Positions 1 to 10,139 of a DNA stretch of 64,000 bases are shown in pieces. Source of the stretch: Caenorhabditis elegans (Eukaryota > Nematoda > Chromadorea > Rhabditida > Rhabditidae); the NCBI RefSeq assembly GCF_000002985.6, contig NC_003284.9, forward strand, positions 8,680,001 to 8,744,000. Reading direction: 5' to 3'. The translations under genes and the position numbers were made by a program. The first letter of the stretch is position 1. Each line of letters starts with the position of its first letter. The notes below the pieces were generated by a model that saw only the letters and a program-made list of their open reading frames with translations, ran no database searches and was not told where the DNA came from.

Positions 1-1
1 A

Positions 2-1588
2 ACAGAACACAAAATAGATTTTGGTACAGAAGCGTTTCTTGGTCCAGTCTACCTAATTTCGTCATTTGAAAGTTCGAAGAAAACTCAAAAATATGGCTCT
101 TGGACTTTGACGATAGGTTCATGGTTGAAGCTAATTTCAAGCCAAAAATTACAATTTCAGACGTGAAACTGGACGAGAGAAAGCTTAGCGGTGAAAGCCT
201 ATTAGTTTCGCTCAAGGTGCCTGTGGAAGAAGTATTTCTCGGCTCAAATGAGCCAGTTGTAGCATTTCGAGATGAAACATCAACTGACTGGAAAAAAGGA
301 GTGTTCACAACCCATACGCAATTTGATCAGAGTTGGTTGTTTTGTTGCATTCTTATAAGATATGAGTTTCAGAATGTGAAAATATATTTGTTATTTAAGA
401 AATATGATAAAACTGACTGAACTAAGCGAATGTTAGATGATTTCAAAAAACTGAAAATTATTGTAAACTTTTCTCTTATCCCCTTTAAATTCCTCTGCAA
501 TTTGGACAGCCAAAATGTCAAAAAAATCTGAAAAATTACGTGTTCTTTTATTTGAAGGGTTGCGAATGTTTTGCGATAAAATAGAGATAGTTTCAGCTTT
601 AACATATAACAATTTAGATATTTTTCTATCACTTACAGAGGATTTGAAATTTTTTCAATTTTTTTTTAGCAAATTCATAGTGAAAATTGTGACAATTTGA
701 TAGTTTTGTCAAATTGTCAACTTATCAAAACATTGGAACGCCTTCCACCTTTCCCCTACACATTACTAATTATGTCCCAGTAGGAAGTTCTAATTGGAAA
801 ACAAATACTTTTAAAAAATTATAGTTTTTCTTCTGAATTTGTTGAGTTTTTCAGATACTTTTATTGTTACCACCCGCTTATCGAAAATGGGATATGTTTC
901 ACTCTTCCAACACAACGACTTTCATTATCCTTACAAATCGTGGAAGATTCTTTTCGAACAAGACAAAATTTCATTGAGATTGCACACGAATGTTGTTGAA
1001 TTAGCATTTGTCATTGAGGTGTCGATAGAAGATTTCAGTGTTACTAGATTATCCTTGTTGTTTTTAAGGGAAATTACTTCTATTTGGACACACTGACTGG
1101 AGATGAATTCAGCAAGTTGAGAAACTTGCATCAGAAAAAAATGTCGTTGTCGGAACTGATTATGAAATTTGAAAAACATGGAGTACATATTGTCCCCAAT
1201 GATGACATAATTAACAAGCATAGAGATACAAAAAAGGTGGAATAAATTTTTAAAATTGAACAACACTCATTATTCAGGATTTGGATCTTGAAATTTTCAC
1301 TTACCGCCTTATTTGCCTCAACCAAATAAACTGCGAATCGTGTCGTATGAATAGCACAGTTTCCATGGAAACTGTTGTTCTCACTGTCAACGGAGCCCCG
1401 GTATATTTTAAGTTGTACAAAAAAATATTTTTTTTTTTCAGAGAAATATCACAACGAAATCTGCTGGAAAATATGTCGTGAATTTTGGAGAAGCTGGGAA
1501 AAAACAAAGAATCCATGAGAATTATGTAACACCAGCAACGCTGTTTCAATTTTTAATGGTCACACGGCCACTGATTGTTACAAAATAG
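2..1588 (+). CDS. CASC1/DNAI7-like protein, C-terminal 295 aa (5' end outside window)
   Basis: Six exons join in frame: 2-116, 161-331, 855-1018, 1069-1236, 1278-1400 and 1442-1588, ending in TAG. The first visible intron is only 44 bp. The protein has the pattern I associate with the C-terminal domain of CASC1/DNAI7 (IC97): a tryptophan-containing strand (STDWKKGVF), then TTRLSKMGYVSLFQ, then FHYPYKSWKI, matching the family's 'r.G.fAllQ...PyqsW.l' core. Family members attach to inner-arm axonemal dynein in motile cilia. C. elegans has only immotile sensory cilia, so the role here is unknown; cytoplasmic dynein or sensory cilia are guesses. Exon 5 contains a perfect X-box-like palindrome at 1359-1372. 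No AATAAA follows closely, and the 3' end is unresolved. Family assignment is from memory of the motif, not from a search. Confidence 0.65.
1359..1372 (+). promoter_or_regulatory. X-box-like palindrome inside a coding exon
   Basis: GTTTCCATGGAAAC fits the RFX/DAF-19 X-box consensus and sits at the centre of a 20-bp perfect palindrome (1356-1375). It lies in exon 5 of the CASC1-like gene and about 540 bp before the next gene's start codon. X-boxes usually lie 60-150 bp before a start codon, so this may be a coincidence of coding sequence. Confidence 0.3.
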
Positions 1589-1909
1589 TTGTTTCTTTAA
1601 AAATTTTCTACATCTAAATTCAAATATGTAACATTTTCTGAATGCCATAAATCCCTATTCATTCTCAACAGTTTCGCAACTTAATTCAACAATGCCTAAT
1701 GGATCCAGCTTCTGTTTCATATGTTATCTGAAATCTGGCAAAAGAGATAAACAACCGAAAGCGTGAATGAACCAGTCGAGAAACGCCACCGAAAGTTGTT
1801 CGATACAGATCTGCAACAAAAAAGGCGCGCGCCATTTCATATAGTTTGGTTAATTTACATCAAGCGACTCATTAGACTCATTATTCACATTTTGTTTCTA
1901 CCAGCTGAC
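1589..1909. other. short intergenic region
   Basis: This gap lies between the CASC1-like stop codon and the next start. It ends with a strong 3' splice-site sequence (TTTCTACCAG, ending at 1904) 5 bp before ATG 1910, which looks like an SL trans-splice acceptor. A long open frame crosses it from 1763 but has no ATG before 1910. Confidence 0.5.
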
Positions 1910-4900
1910 ATGCTTTTCCGGGTTTTTTCGTTTTGTGTATTTGCCAGCTTTTGGCGATTTGTTGTAACTATCGATTTACAGAAAGAAGGTAATAAGAATA
2001 AACTAAGCATTCGACAATACTTTATAATAATTTATGTTTTCCTTTTGAATCACACAAGCATTATCATTACTTATTTATTTATTTATTGAGAAGAAAAAAA
2101 TCAATAAATATAATCAGACTCATCCCGCTTTCTTAACTGTTTTGATTTTGGTGGTCATGTAGGCGTTTGATAACGTAGCGTAGGATAACACTTCTTATAA
2201 ATTTCTCTTAATTCAGGGATCTGCCCACCCGTTCTTGATATAATAATACTTTTTGATACCTCTGGTGGAAATGATACAGTATTTGAGCAGCAAAAGAATT
2301 GGACTATAAAAATAGTAAGAGATCTCCCGATTCACGAAGATGCGGTCAGAGTAGGCTTGGTTCAGTGAGTTTCATCAGTTGTATAATACTAGAAAAACAA
2401 TGGTGTTCAGATATTCTGAAAGTGCGAAAACTGAATTCAATCTGTCAAAATATTCTGAAAGAAATGATATTATTGCACATATGGAAACATTGACGTTCAT
2501 GCAAGTAGAAGACACCAGGACAGGTGTAGCGTTGAATAAAGCCGATGAGGAGATTTTTGATTTTAATGGAGGGGCAAGGTAGGTATTCTTTTTGGTATTC
2601 ATGTATTGAAACCCCACCTGTTTTTGTGGTCATTTAAATTTTCTTTGTTTCGGTAATGGTTTTTGCAAAATTAAAAAAGTAACCCTCAATTTTTTGAATA
2701 CAATACACACGCACCTTTTTTCCATTAGGTTTTTTCCTTTATATTTTACATTTGTACTTGGAACGCTTTTACCAATGTATCAAATTTCAGACTTAAAGCG
2801 ACAAGACTCATAATCATTTTCACTGATGGATTATCAATGGACAAACCGTCTAAAGCTGCAAAAGCACTCAGAAGGAAAGGTATAATTAATGTTGTGTTCA
2901 GAATTAAGAAAGTTTAATTTGAAAATATGCTTCAGGTGTCAAAATTTACACGATCAGTGTGAATAGTATTGGTTTCATACCGGAAATGCTTGGCATAGTT
3001 GGTGATGCTGATAATGTGTTTGGGTAAGTTAATTGGGCGGTGAGAATGGTTGGTAAAAACGGTTTTGATTAAAATGTCGCCTGTATATAACACCGTATTA
3101 TCGTATTCACCTGGAAGATTTCTGACACAAACGTTTTTACTATTCATTTTATTAAGGCCAAACGACGAAGAAAGAATAGAAGAACGTCTCCTTGGTGAAG
3201 TTGAGCATTCGAGGTCATGTGATGTTCAGCCAGTGAGTTAATCACACATTTCTATAAACTGAAAATCTGATTTTCCAGAAACGAAATGAAAAAACTACAA
3301 GTTCTTTTGGCCTAAAAGTCACTCAGTTTGGAGCCACATCCTTTATTGCAACGGAAATTTCAGAGAAAATCACGACCTCTACTCAAGATCCACCAACTTT
3401 ACTAACATCCGCAATAACACCAACCTTAAACACCGAATCAGGTTTTCTTTCCTCACCTTCTTCTCCAATTTCTTCGTTGAGCTCCTGGAACGCAGTTTTA
3501 ACATTACCAGATTCCGAAGAAAATGATTCGGATAACAGTGTCGAAGATATAGGACGCAAGGAGCCATCATCTACAAACCCTGCTGAAAACATTACTGCTT
3601 CTTCTTTACCAACATCAATTTTGAAAGAACCTGTGCAATTGTTTACTGTGGAAACCTTAGTAACTGAGCAGAATGAAGTACAAAATTTGACAAACCTTAA
3701 AACTTCTCTTGCTGAGGACTCGAATTCTAATACATCAGAGACTCATAACAAAAATGAAACTTCTGAACGACTCGTTAAGGAGTCATTTGTTTCTGAGGGA
3801 ACCTCAACCACACCAAGTTCTACAACATTCAAAGCTCCTCCTGAGTCGGAAATCACCGAGATAACTGTTTCCAATGAAATCAACGAAGCATCGACTACAT
3901 CATCGCCTACTCCCGCAGCTACCACGATTTGCATAAGCCCTCCAACAACTACTCAAACTTCCTCCTCAGCGTCAAGTTCACCTCACAGCTCAACAAAATC
4001 GTTCTTGGCGAAACTTGGAGTGAAACATGAAAAAGAAAAAGATTCAATTAGCAAGTTTTTGGGAAGAGACGTTTCAAACTCTAATTCGGTTAAAGAGGTC
4101 GAAGAGATAAATGAAAATGAGTTTGGAAACAGTTCATTTGGAGAGAGTGATGGAAAAACAACGCCACTAGAAACATCAAGCTCTTCGAGCACCTCGCAAA
4201 GACTTACAACCACAACAAAGTCATCAACCACTTCACCATTTGCGACACGATTTGTCTTCTCAACAAGAGTAACATTCCGCCCAGTTTCCTCTACAGTTGT
4301 GAGTACAAAATCCTCAACTACTTCATCAACCACAACGAAACCTACAACATTATCTACAACAACAACAACACAGGTTCCAAGCACAACGACTTCAGTGACC
4401 GTACCAAGCACACAAAAGGCGACACCATCACCAAGCAGAACTACCAAAAAAAGTACAACCACAACCAGGTGAGTTGAAGATGAACACGCGGTTTACATTT
4501 TTTACGAACACTCTTCTTCCAACACACCAAACATTATTTAAAAAAAACTTAGTGTACATTTTAATACAATTTTTGCACAAATAAGGTTAAGATTCAGGCT
4601 GACTGCAACTGCCTACTACCCTACTATTTACTTTTAAAAAGTTACACGCATTTAGTATTACATGAATAATTCAAATTGTTTTCAGCACTACTGCAACACC
4701 ACGTCAGGCTACTCCAACTCGAAACCCGTTGCCACTTCTTCAAACCATGTCTGCAATAACTGCGTTCCCTACACTATTGAGCATGGAGAAAGCGGTAAGT
4801 TACAATGTCCTTATGCATAAGTTCGTATGTTTTCTTTTTCATATTTTTCTATTTGCTTTTATTCCGAGAAAATACTAACTTATTTTTCCATTCTAGGTGA

Positions 4901-6146
4901 CACTCCCCATCAACAACGCACTCGGCGTAAGCAAACCAATAAAGAAGAAGATTCGTCGGATAATAAAGCGACGAAGGAACATCCTGCCTTTTAGTTTGGC
5001 GAGAAAAGTTACTAACAAGGTTTTAGAAGTAAGACGTGTGCCAACACCAACCACTCCTCCAATCAGAAGTACATTGAGACCAATTATTATTGAGGAGAAA
5101 GAAGAGGAAACTCTCAGTTAGTGAACTTAGTGTGCAATTAACAAAAAGTCAAAGCACAAAATTTCAGGTTCTGCAGTTCAATGCCCAATGGACATTCTTT
5201 TTGTGGTTGACAGCTCTGGATCCATTACTCATACATATGACACACAAAAGGTTCAAACTCAAAAATAGCAATGTAGACAAAATATAATGTTCCAGGATTA
5301 TCTAACCCAATTAATAAAGAAAGTAGAGCCAAGTCGGAGCCATCGCGTTGGTCTCATTCAATTCGCCGGTCCTCACATCCAAAAGATGGAATGGTCATTT
5401 GACACACATTCAAAGAACTCGCAGCTTTTGTCTGCAATTAGAAGTGTTCGGCATTTGACAGGTGTAGTTTTGCATTTTCAATCAGGTGGTTTAACTTTGC
5501 GTGTTTTATTGGTTTAGGGACAACCTACATTGGAGCTGCGTTAGAGTTGTCGCTGATTCTGTTGGATTCGAGAAGAAAACATACTGAGACAACTGTCATT
5601 CTAATAAGTGATGGGTAAGATACAATTAAAAGAGGAGTAGAGTCTATTTTGTTTTGTTGTTTTATGAACTCAAATATATAAGTATCCAAAGTACCCAGAT
5701 TTTAAAAAACCAAAAAAAAACCACTCATCTTTTGAATATTTTTCAAATACTATGTGCACAGTTTATTCAAATTTTTGAAATTGATTTTCTCAAGAACACA
5801 TTTTTAAAAAATCGCTTTTTTCTATGAAACAATTATGAAGATGTATACTGCATTCTCTTAAGTTTTCTTTTAGGTTCTCCCAAGATGATTCTACCCAACA
5901 AGCCAAATTACTCAGGCAGCTACCCAATGTTAAGATGTACGCAATTTCGCTCAACAAATTGACTAACACGTGAGTTGACCTCTTCCTCAACTTCCGCATT
6001 TTCTTTTAACTCGTACAAGAGTGAATTTCAGAAAATACTTGACGGATATTGTTGGAGATCGAAAAAATTTGTTCATCAATAACGAGAGCACATGGTTCGA
6101 GGAGTTCTTCACAAAAAAGCTCAGATGTATCCCAACGACTAGATAG
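1910..6146 (+). CDS. secreted protein with two von Willebrand A domains and a mucin-like linker (907 aa)
   Basis: Fourteen exons join in phase: 1910-1988, 2217-2364, 2411-2578, 2791-2879, 2936-3023, 3157-3232, 3279-4468, 4686-4794, 4897-5116, 5168-5250, 5296-5461, 5518-5614, 5874-5969 and 6032-6146. ATG 1910 starts a hydrophobic signal peptide and sits 5 bp after a trans-splice-like acceptor. Residues ~28-210 form VWA domain 1, whose metal site is degenerate (DTSGG, against the DxSxS rule). Residues ~220-650 are Ser/Thr/Pro-rich and probably O-glycosylated. A polybasic run (KKKIRRIIKRRR, ~residue 665) follows. Residues ~725-900 form VWA domain 2 with a canonical DSSGS metal site and a later ISDG strand. 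VWA domains bind extracellular ligands through the bound metal, so a matrix or cuticle role is an inference. No transmembrane segment was seen after the signal peptide. Confidence 0.85.
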
Positions 6147-6236
6147 ATGTGCACTATAATATTATTGTTTTATTAATAATGTCAAAAGATTAAGTATGGA
6201 TTTGTAAGTAGGTGTTTTGATGTTGTTGTACACTTT

Positions 6237-6242
6237 AATAAA
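6237..6242 (+). terminator. AATAAA polyadenylation signal of the VWA gene
   Basis: AATAAA lies 91 bp after the stop codon. A second copy is at 6256-6261. Both fit the short 3' UTRs usual in this genome. Confidence 0.7.
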
Positions 6243-7781
6243 AACGGCAACTTTGAATAAATTTTTCTTCCGGGTAATCAGTTTGATCGTTGATTTTTTA
6301 AATTTTTGTGACATTTTTATTTAACCCTGCCGTCTCTCAAAACTCACCCAAACAGAATTATTAGTGTAAAGATGTGATGCAAAATACATTGTGCTTCAAA
6401 AAGTGGCAATCATAATTTACTATTTTAAACAAAAAGGAAAACTGAAAGAATTTTTTTGATCGACGATTTCCAAAAAATTGGTGAAAACTCAATTATTACC
6501 ATTTTTTGACTAGTTTTTATTACGATATTTGGTCATTTTAGTATCAGAAAAAAAACTTCAAAAAACCACTTAGCTCCCTTTTAAGTACAAATAATAGTTA
6601 TAATAAAAACAAATAATAAAACGTTTTGTTGTATCAAAGTAAATTTGTGTGGATCTCGTGCACTCGTGAAAGTTAAATTTATGAAATGAATTTGAAAACC
6701 CAATTTTTTTTCTATTCGTTTAAGTTTGTTTTCAAATTAAGCTTTTAAACCTGATAGAAGTTTGTTTCTGAAATCGCTTGACTCTAGTGCTCATTAGAAA
6801 ATAGTTTGCGCAATGATGCAAATGACACTTTTCTGCTTTTCCCATCTATATTTGTCTCGCGTCGTTGTTGTTTGAAAAACGAACATCTTCCAATTACAAA
6901 ATTTATAATTCATGTTTTTCTTTCTCATTTTCAATTTGCAGAGGGGAGGAAAAGTGAAAAAGAAAGCATATTTGACCGGGCTCGTCGTTCCCATACTTGT
7001 TTTTCAATAAGCCTCTAAGAGAGTTCCTTATTCAGTATTCGAATAAAGTAGGAATATTTGATATCTTCTTTTTTCCTTAATAATTATCCAAGATTCTTGT
7101 TATTTGTTTTTATCTTTTATTAAAAATGTGGAAAATTGATTTCCTTAATTTTCATGTATACTTTGAAAAAATGTCTTGGGTTAGGGATTTTTCTGGAAAA
7201 ATAAAGCGAAATTTAAAAATGGATTTCGTCGGAAAGTTAATACACAGCTTGGATCACTTTCATTTTAGGAAGCTTTCAGAAAAGTGAGATGCAAAAATTA
7301 GTTCAAGTTTAGAAGTCAAACAACGCATTTTTAATGCAAAGTTTTATTTTTTGTGATGCAATACCCTCAGTACTTGCCCATTTATTTTATTAGTCATAAA
7401 GGAGTATGTCAAATCATTACGCATAATTATATTTTGCACTTTTTATGACAAGTTCAACAGTTTTCTTGTAAAACTACACGCATTAAACTATCTTCTGGAC
7501 TTTATTCTCCAGCAGGTGATTTCAGAACAATATTAAAAACTCATACCTTCGGTTGAAGTTATTTCCTGTCGTTTTCTCTTCTATTTCTTGTATCCGTTAC
7601 ACCAGTTTGCTTCCTTTTATAAGATATTATGTGAAATGTTTCCTACGATTATAGAGCAATTTCCATCTGTATTTATTCTTTCTATGTTTAGACTTTTTCG
7701 CAAAGTCAAAGTTTTTTGGAGGCTCTCAAAGTAGACGCCGCATGTTTTTACTGCTGTTCTGACAACTCGTTAGATTTAAAA

Positions 7782-8152
7782 ATGCATTTCATGAGAGTCG
7801 ATTTCTTGTTCTTGTTTTTACCGCGTTTGGCTCAGTTCAATTTCGGGATTAGTAAGTGCAAGTGTTTAAGCTAGAAACAAAATTGTGTTGTTTTATTGAT
7901 ATAGTTTTCACTGATTTTTACAAAAACTTTTAATTTCTATGTATCGAGTGGAGAATACACAACTTCGATGAGAGGATACAGTTTTTCATAAGTGAAAAAT
8001 TTTAAATAGCACATATTTCGCATTTTGATAAAAACTTGAATAACCCCTTCTTTCTTTGCATTTTAGAGACAGGAAGAATAGCCAAAAAGTCTGAAATTCA
8101 GAAATTCCAACAACAAAAAAAATGTGAAAAAGATCCGAAATCCAAATTTTGA
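7782..8152 (+). CDS. candidate two-exon small secreted peptide
   Basis: Exon 7782-7851 encodes a hydrophobic signal-like start (MHFMRVDFLFLFLPRL...) and ends at a good donor (A|GTAAGT). A 215-bp intron ends in GCATTTTAG, and exon 8067-8152 continues in phase with a Lys/Gln-rich tail of 27 residues to TGA. Total is about 51 aa with one cysteine. Frame, donor and acceptor agree, but exons this short can agree by chance in AT-rich DNA. No family was recognised. Confidence 0.25.
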
Positions 8153-8566
8153 AACCGATATTACTCGATTGAGTTTCAGTTTCCTAAAAACCAAAACTGT
8201 TTACCAATCCAACGTGTGTGACGATGATTGGTTTAGCTTTCTCATTCTGATAAAATTCAAACTGTGAGAACATTCAAAACCAAAAAACAAAGGCTTTAAA
8301 ATTCCGATTTTTCTTGAATTTTTTTTCATTTTTTTAAAATGTTTTTTTGAACTTTAGACAATTTTGGGCATTTTGAAGCAAAAAAATGCCCCTGTTCAAG
8401 TAATTCTACCCTTAACAGATTGGGATTGGGTTTTCGATTCCACAACATATTCTAGGTTTCGCAACTCATCATTTGATTTACGTTTGAGTCTAGTAGCTAA
8501 TGGTTACCTTAAAACATGCCATCTGTAAAAATTTACATTTTCAAAATTCGGATTTCTGTCCATTCA

Positions 8567-8583
8567 CCCCCCCCCCCCCCCCC
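8567..8583. repeat. C17 homopolymer tract
   Basis: Seventeen consecutive C (G17 on the other strand). Long G tracts can fold as quadruplexes and are deletion-prone in C. elegans lacking the DOG-1/FANCJ helicase. Confidence 0.95.
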
Positions 8584-10025
8584 AAAACTGCATCAATTGT
8601 GAGATGTGAACGAATGAAATTTGCTCCATGTACATAACTCTCCCAAAAAATACCTCGTGCAATAAGTGTTGCATGAGCTATGAAGGATTATGACCAGTGG
8701 ACCCGTGGTCCAACAGAACAAACTCACCGCACCAAAAGTTGTTCTTCTTCTCTTAGTGGCATGCACATACATACACACACATTTTTAGAAACATTATTTC
8801 TCCTTGCTCTTGCTTTTTTTTGCATACGTTACCAATGATGGTCCCGTTTACGTAGTGTAGCGTGCAACTTTTTGATGAATCGTGGAGTGTATACATTTCA
8901 TTTCAATGAAAAATTAATGGAATAACCAATTTTTCATATACTCTTTACGAAGAAATTTGAGCAAAAAAACGGCAGATTCCAGAGGTACAACTTGGTTCTC
9001 CCGTTCACTTAACATTCTTTTAAATCCTCTGCAGTTAGTTGATGATGTGTTGTTCAAAAACAAAACATGTTTGTTAGAGGTGTTTTCGAGCGAAACCATT
9101 CATCCTTTTGAATTCACCCTTGTTTTTCACTTAATTTGTATAAATCAAACTTTTAGCTGAACTATCACTTATAGGATTATTTTCTTAAGCTATAGTTTTG
9201 CTAATATAGAAATAAAAGGAAAAAAACTCCAAGAAAGGCGTGGAAGGTTGTATGAAAAACGTAGACAAAAATGCACAGAAATCTGCGTTGTTTATTTTTA
9301 AATACTCAACATGGCCAGATTTTTTCGAAAATTATGAAATTAATATTTTTTGAATGTTATAATAAAACTTTTCGACAAATTAAGGAATCATTTCATTTCG
9401 AGTCAAAATGTAGTGAAACCTCTATTGTTTGGAAGTCGCTGATCAAGTGTTAATATATTCATAATCCTACATTATAGAGAATACATAGAACATGCAATAT
9501 GCTTTACAATTCTTGAAAAAAACTCAGAATTCCACCACTTTTTGAGTAGAAATAAAACATCTCTACAAAAAGTTTTCAATTTTTCCCTACTCGCCGTACT
9601 TCACCTATGTGTTAGGATTTAAAAATAATTTATTAAACCGTTTTCGAATATTTGACACATTAACATATTAGGACATAAAATTTGGAGCATTTTGAAAGTA
9701 TGAAGTTTGTAACTTTGCTTCATGTTAACAACCTTAAACATTAATATTTTATAAGAAAAACTTCAATGAAATTTTGTTTCTTAATTCTTGGTTCTTGATT
9801 GCTTAGTCCCTTACTCGTTTTTTGATTAAACTAATAGTGCAGTGCCAGAATTATCGAAGATTTTAAAACAAACAAAGCATTTTTCGCACTGTTAAAGTAG
9901 GAATGGTTTAGTATTAATTTTACTGCTCTATTTCAAAATTTAATTAACTACATTTACGTTACCGATACTTTAATAAAATTTTAAGTTTTTTCCAATTTTC
10001 AGCAATCCCGTTTATAAAAATATCG

Positions 10026-10139
10026 ATGTATAATTTACTCAGCTATAACAAGATTCTCATCATCATCATCATAATCCTCTCCATTTCGTCAATTTTCTCA
10101 TTGAACATTCCTCCACCAATCTACGAATCTAAGAAATAA
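10026..10139 (+). CDS. candidate 37-aa small secreted ORF
   Basis: A single-exon ORF starts 23 bp after a strong 3' splice-site sequence (TTCCAATTTTCAG, ending 10002) that could accept a spliced leader. The product has a basic N-terminus, a long Ile/Leu/Ser hydrophobic core typical of a signal peptide, and a short tail LNIPPPIYESKK. No AATAAA is close by. The peptide would leave only about 12 residues after signal cleavage. It could instead be the first exon of a longer gene. Confidence 0.3.
   Translation: MYNLLSYNKILIIIIIILSISSIFSLNIPPPIYESKK

Noticed and set aside
8430-8460. TTCGATTCC as a tRNA T-loop
   Set aside because: The flanking bases do not form a 5-bp T stem and no A-box or acceptor stem is present.
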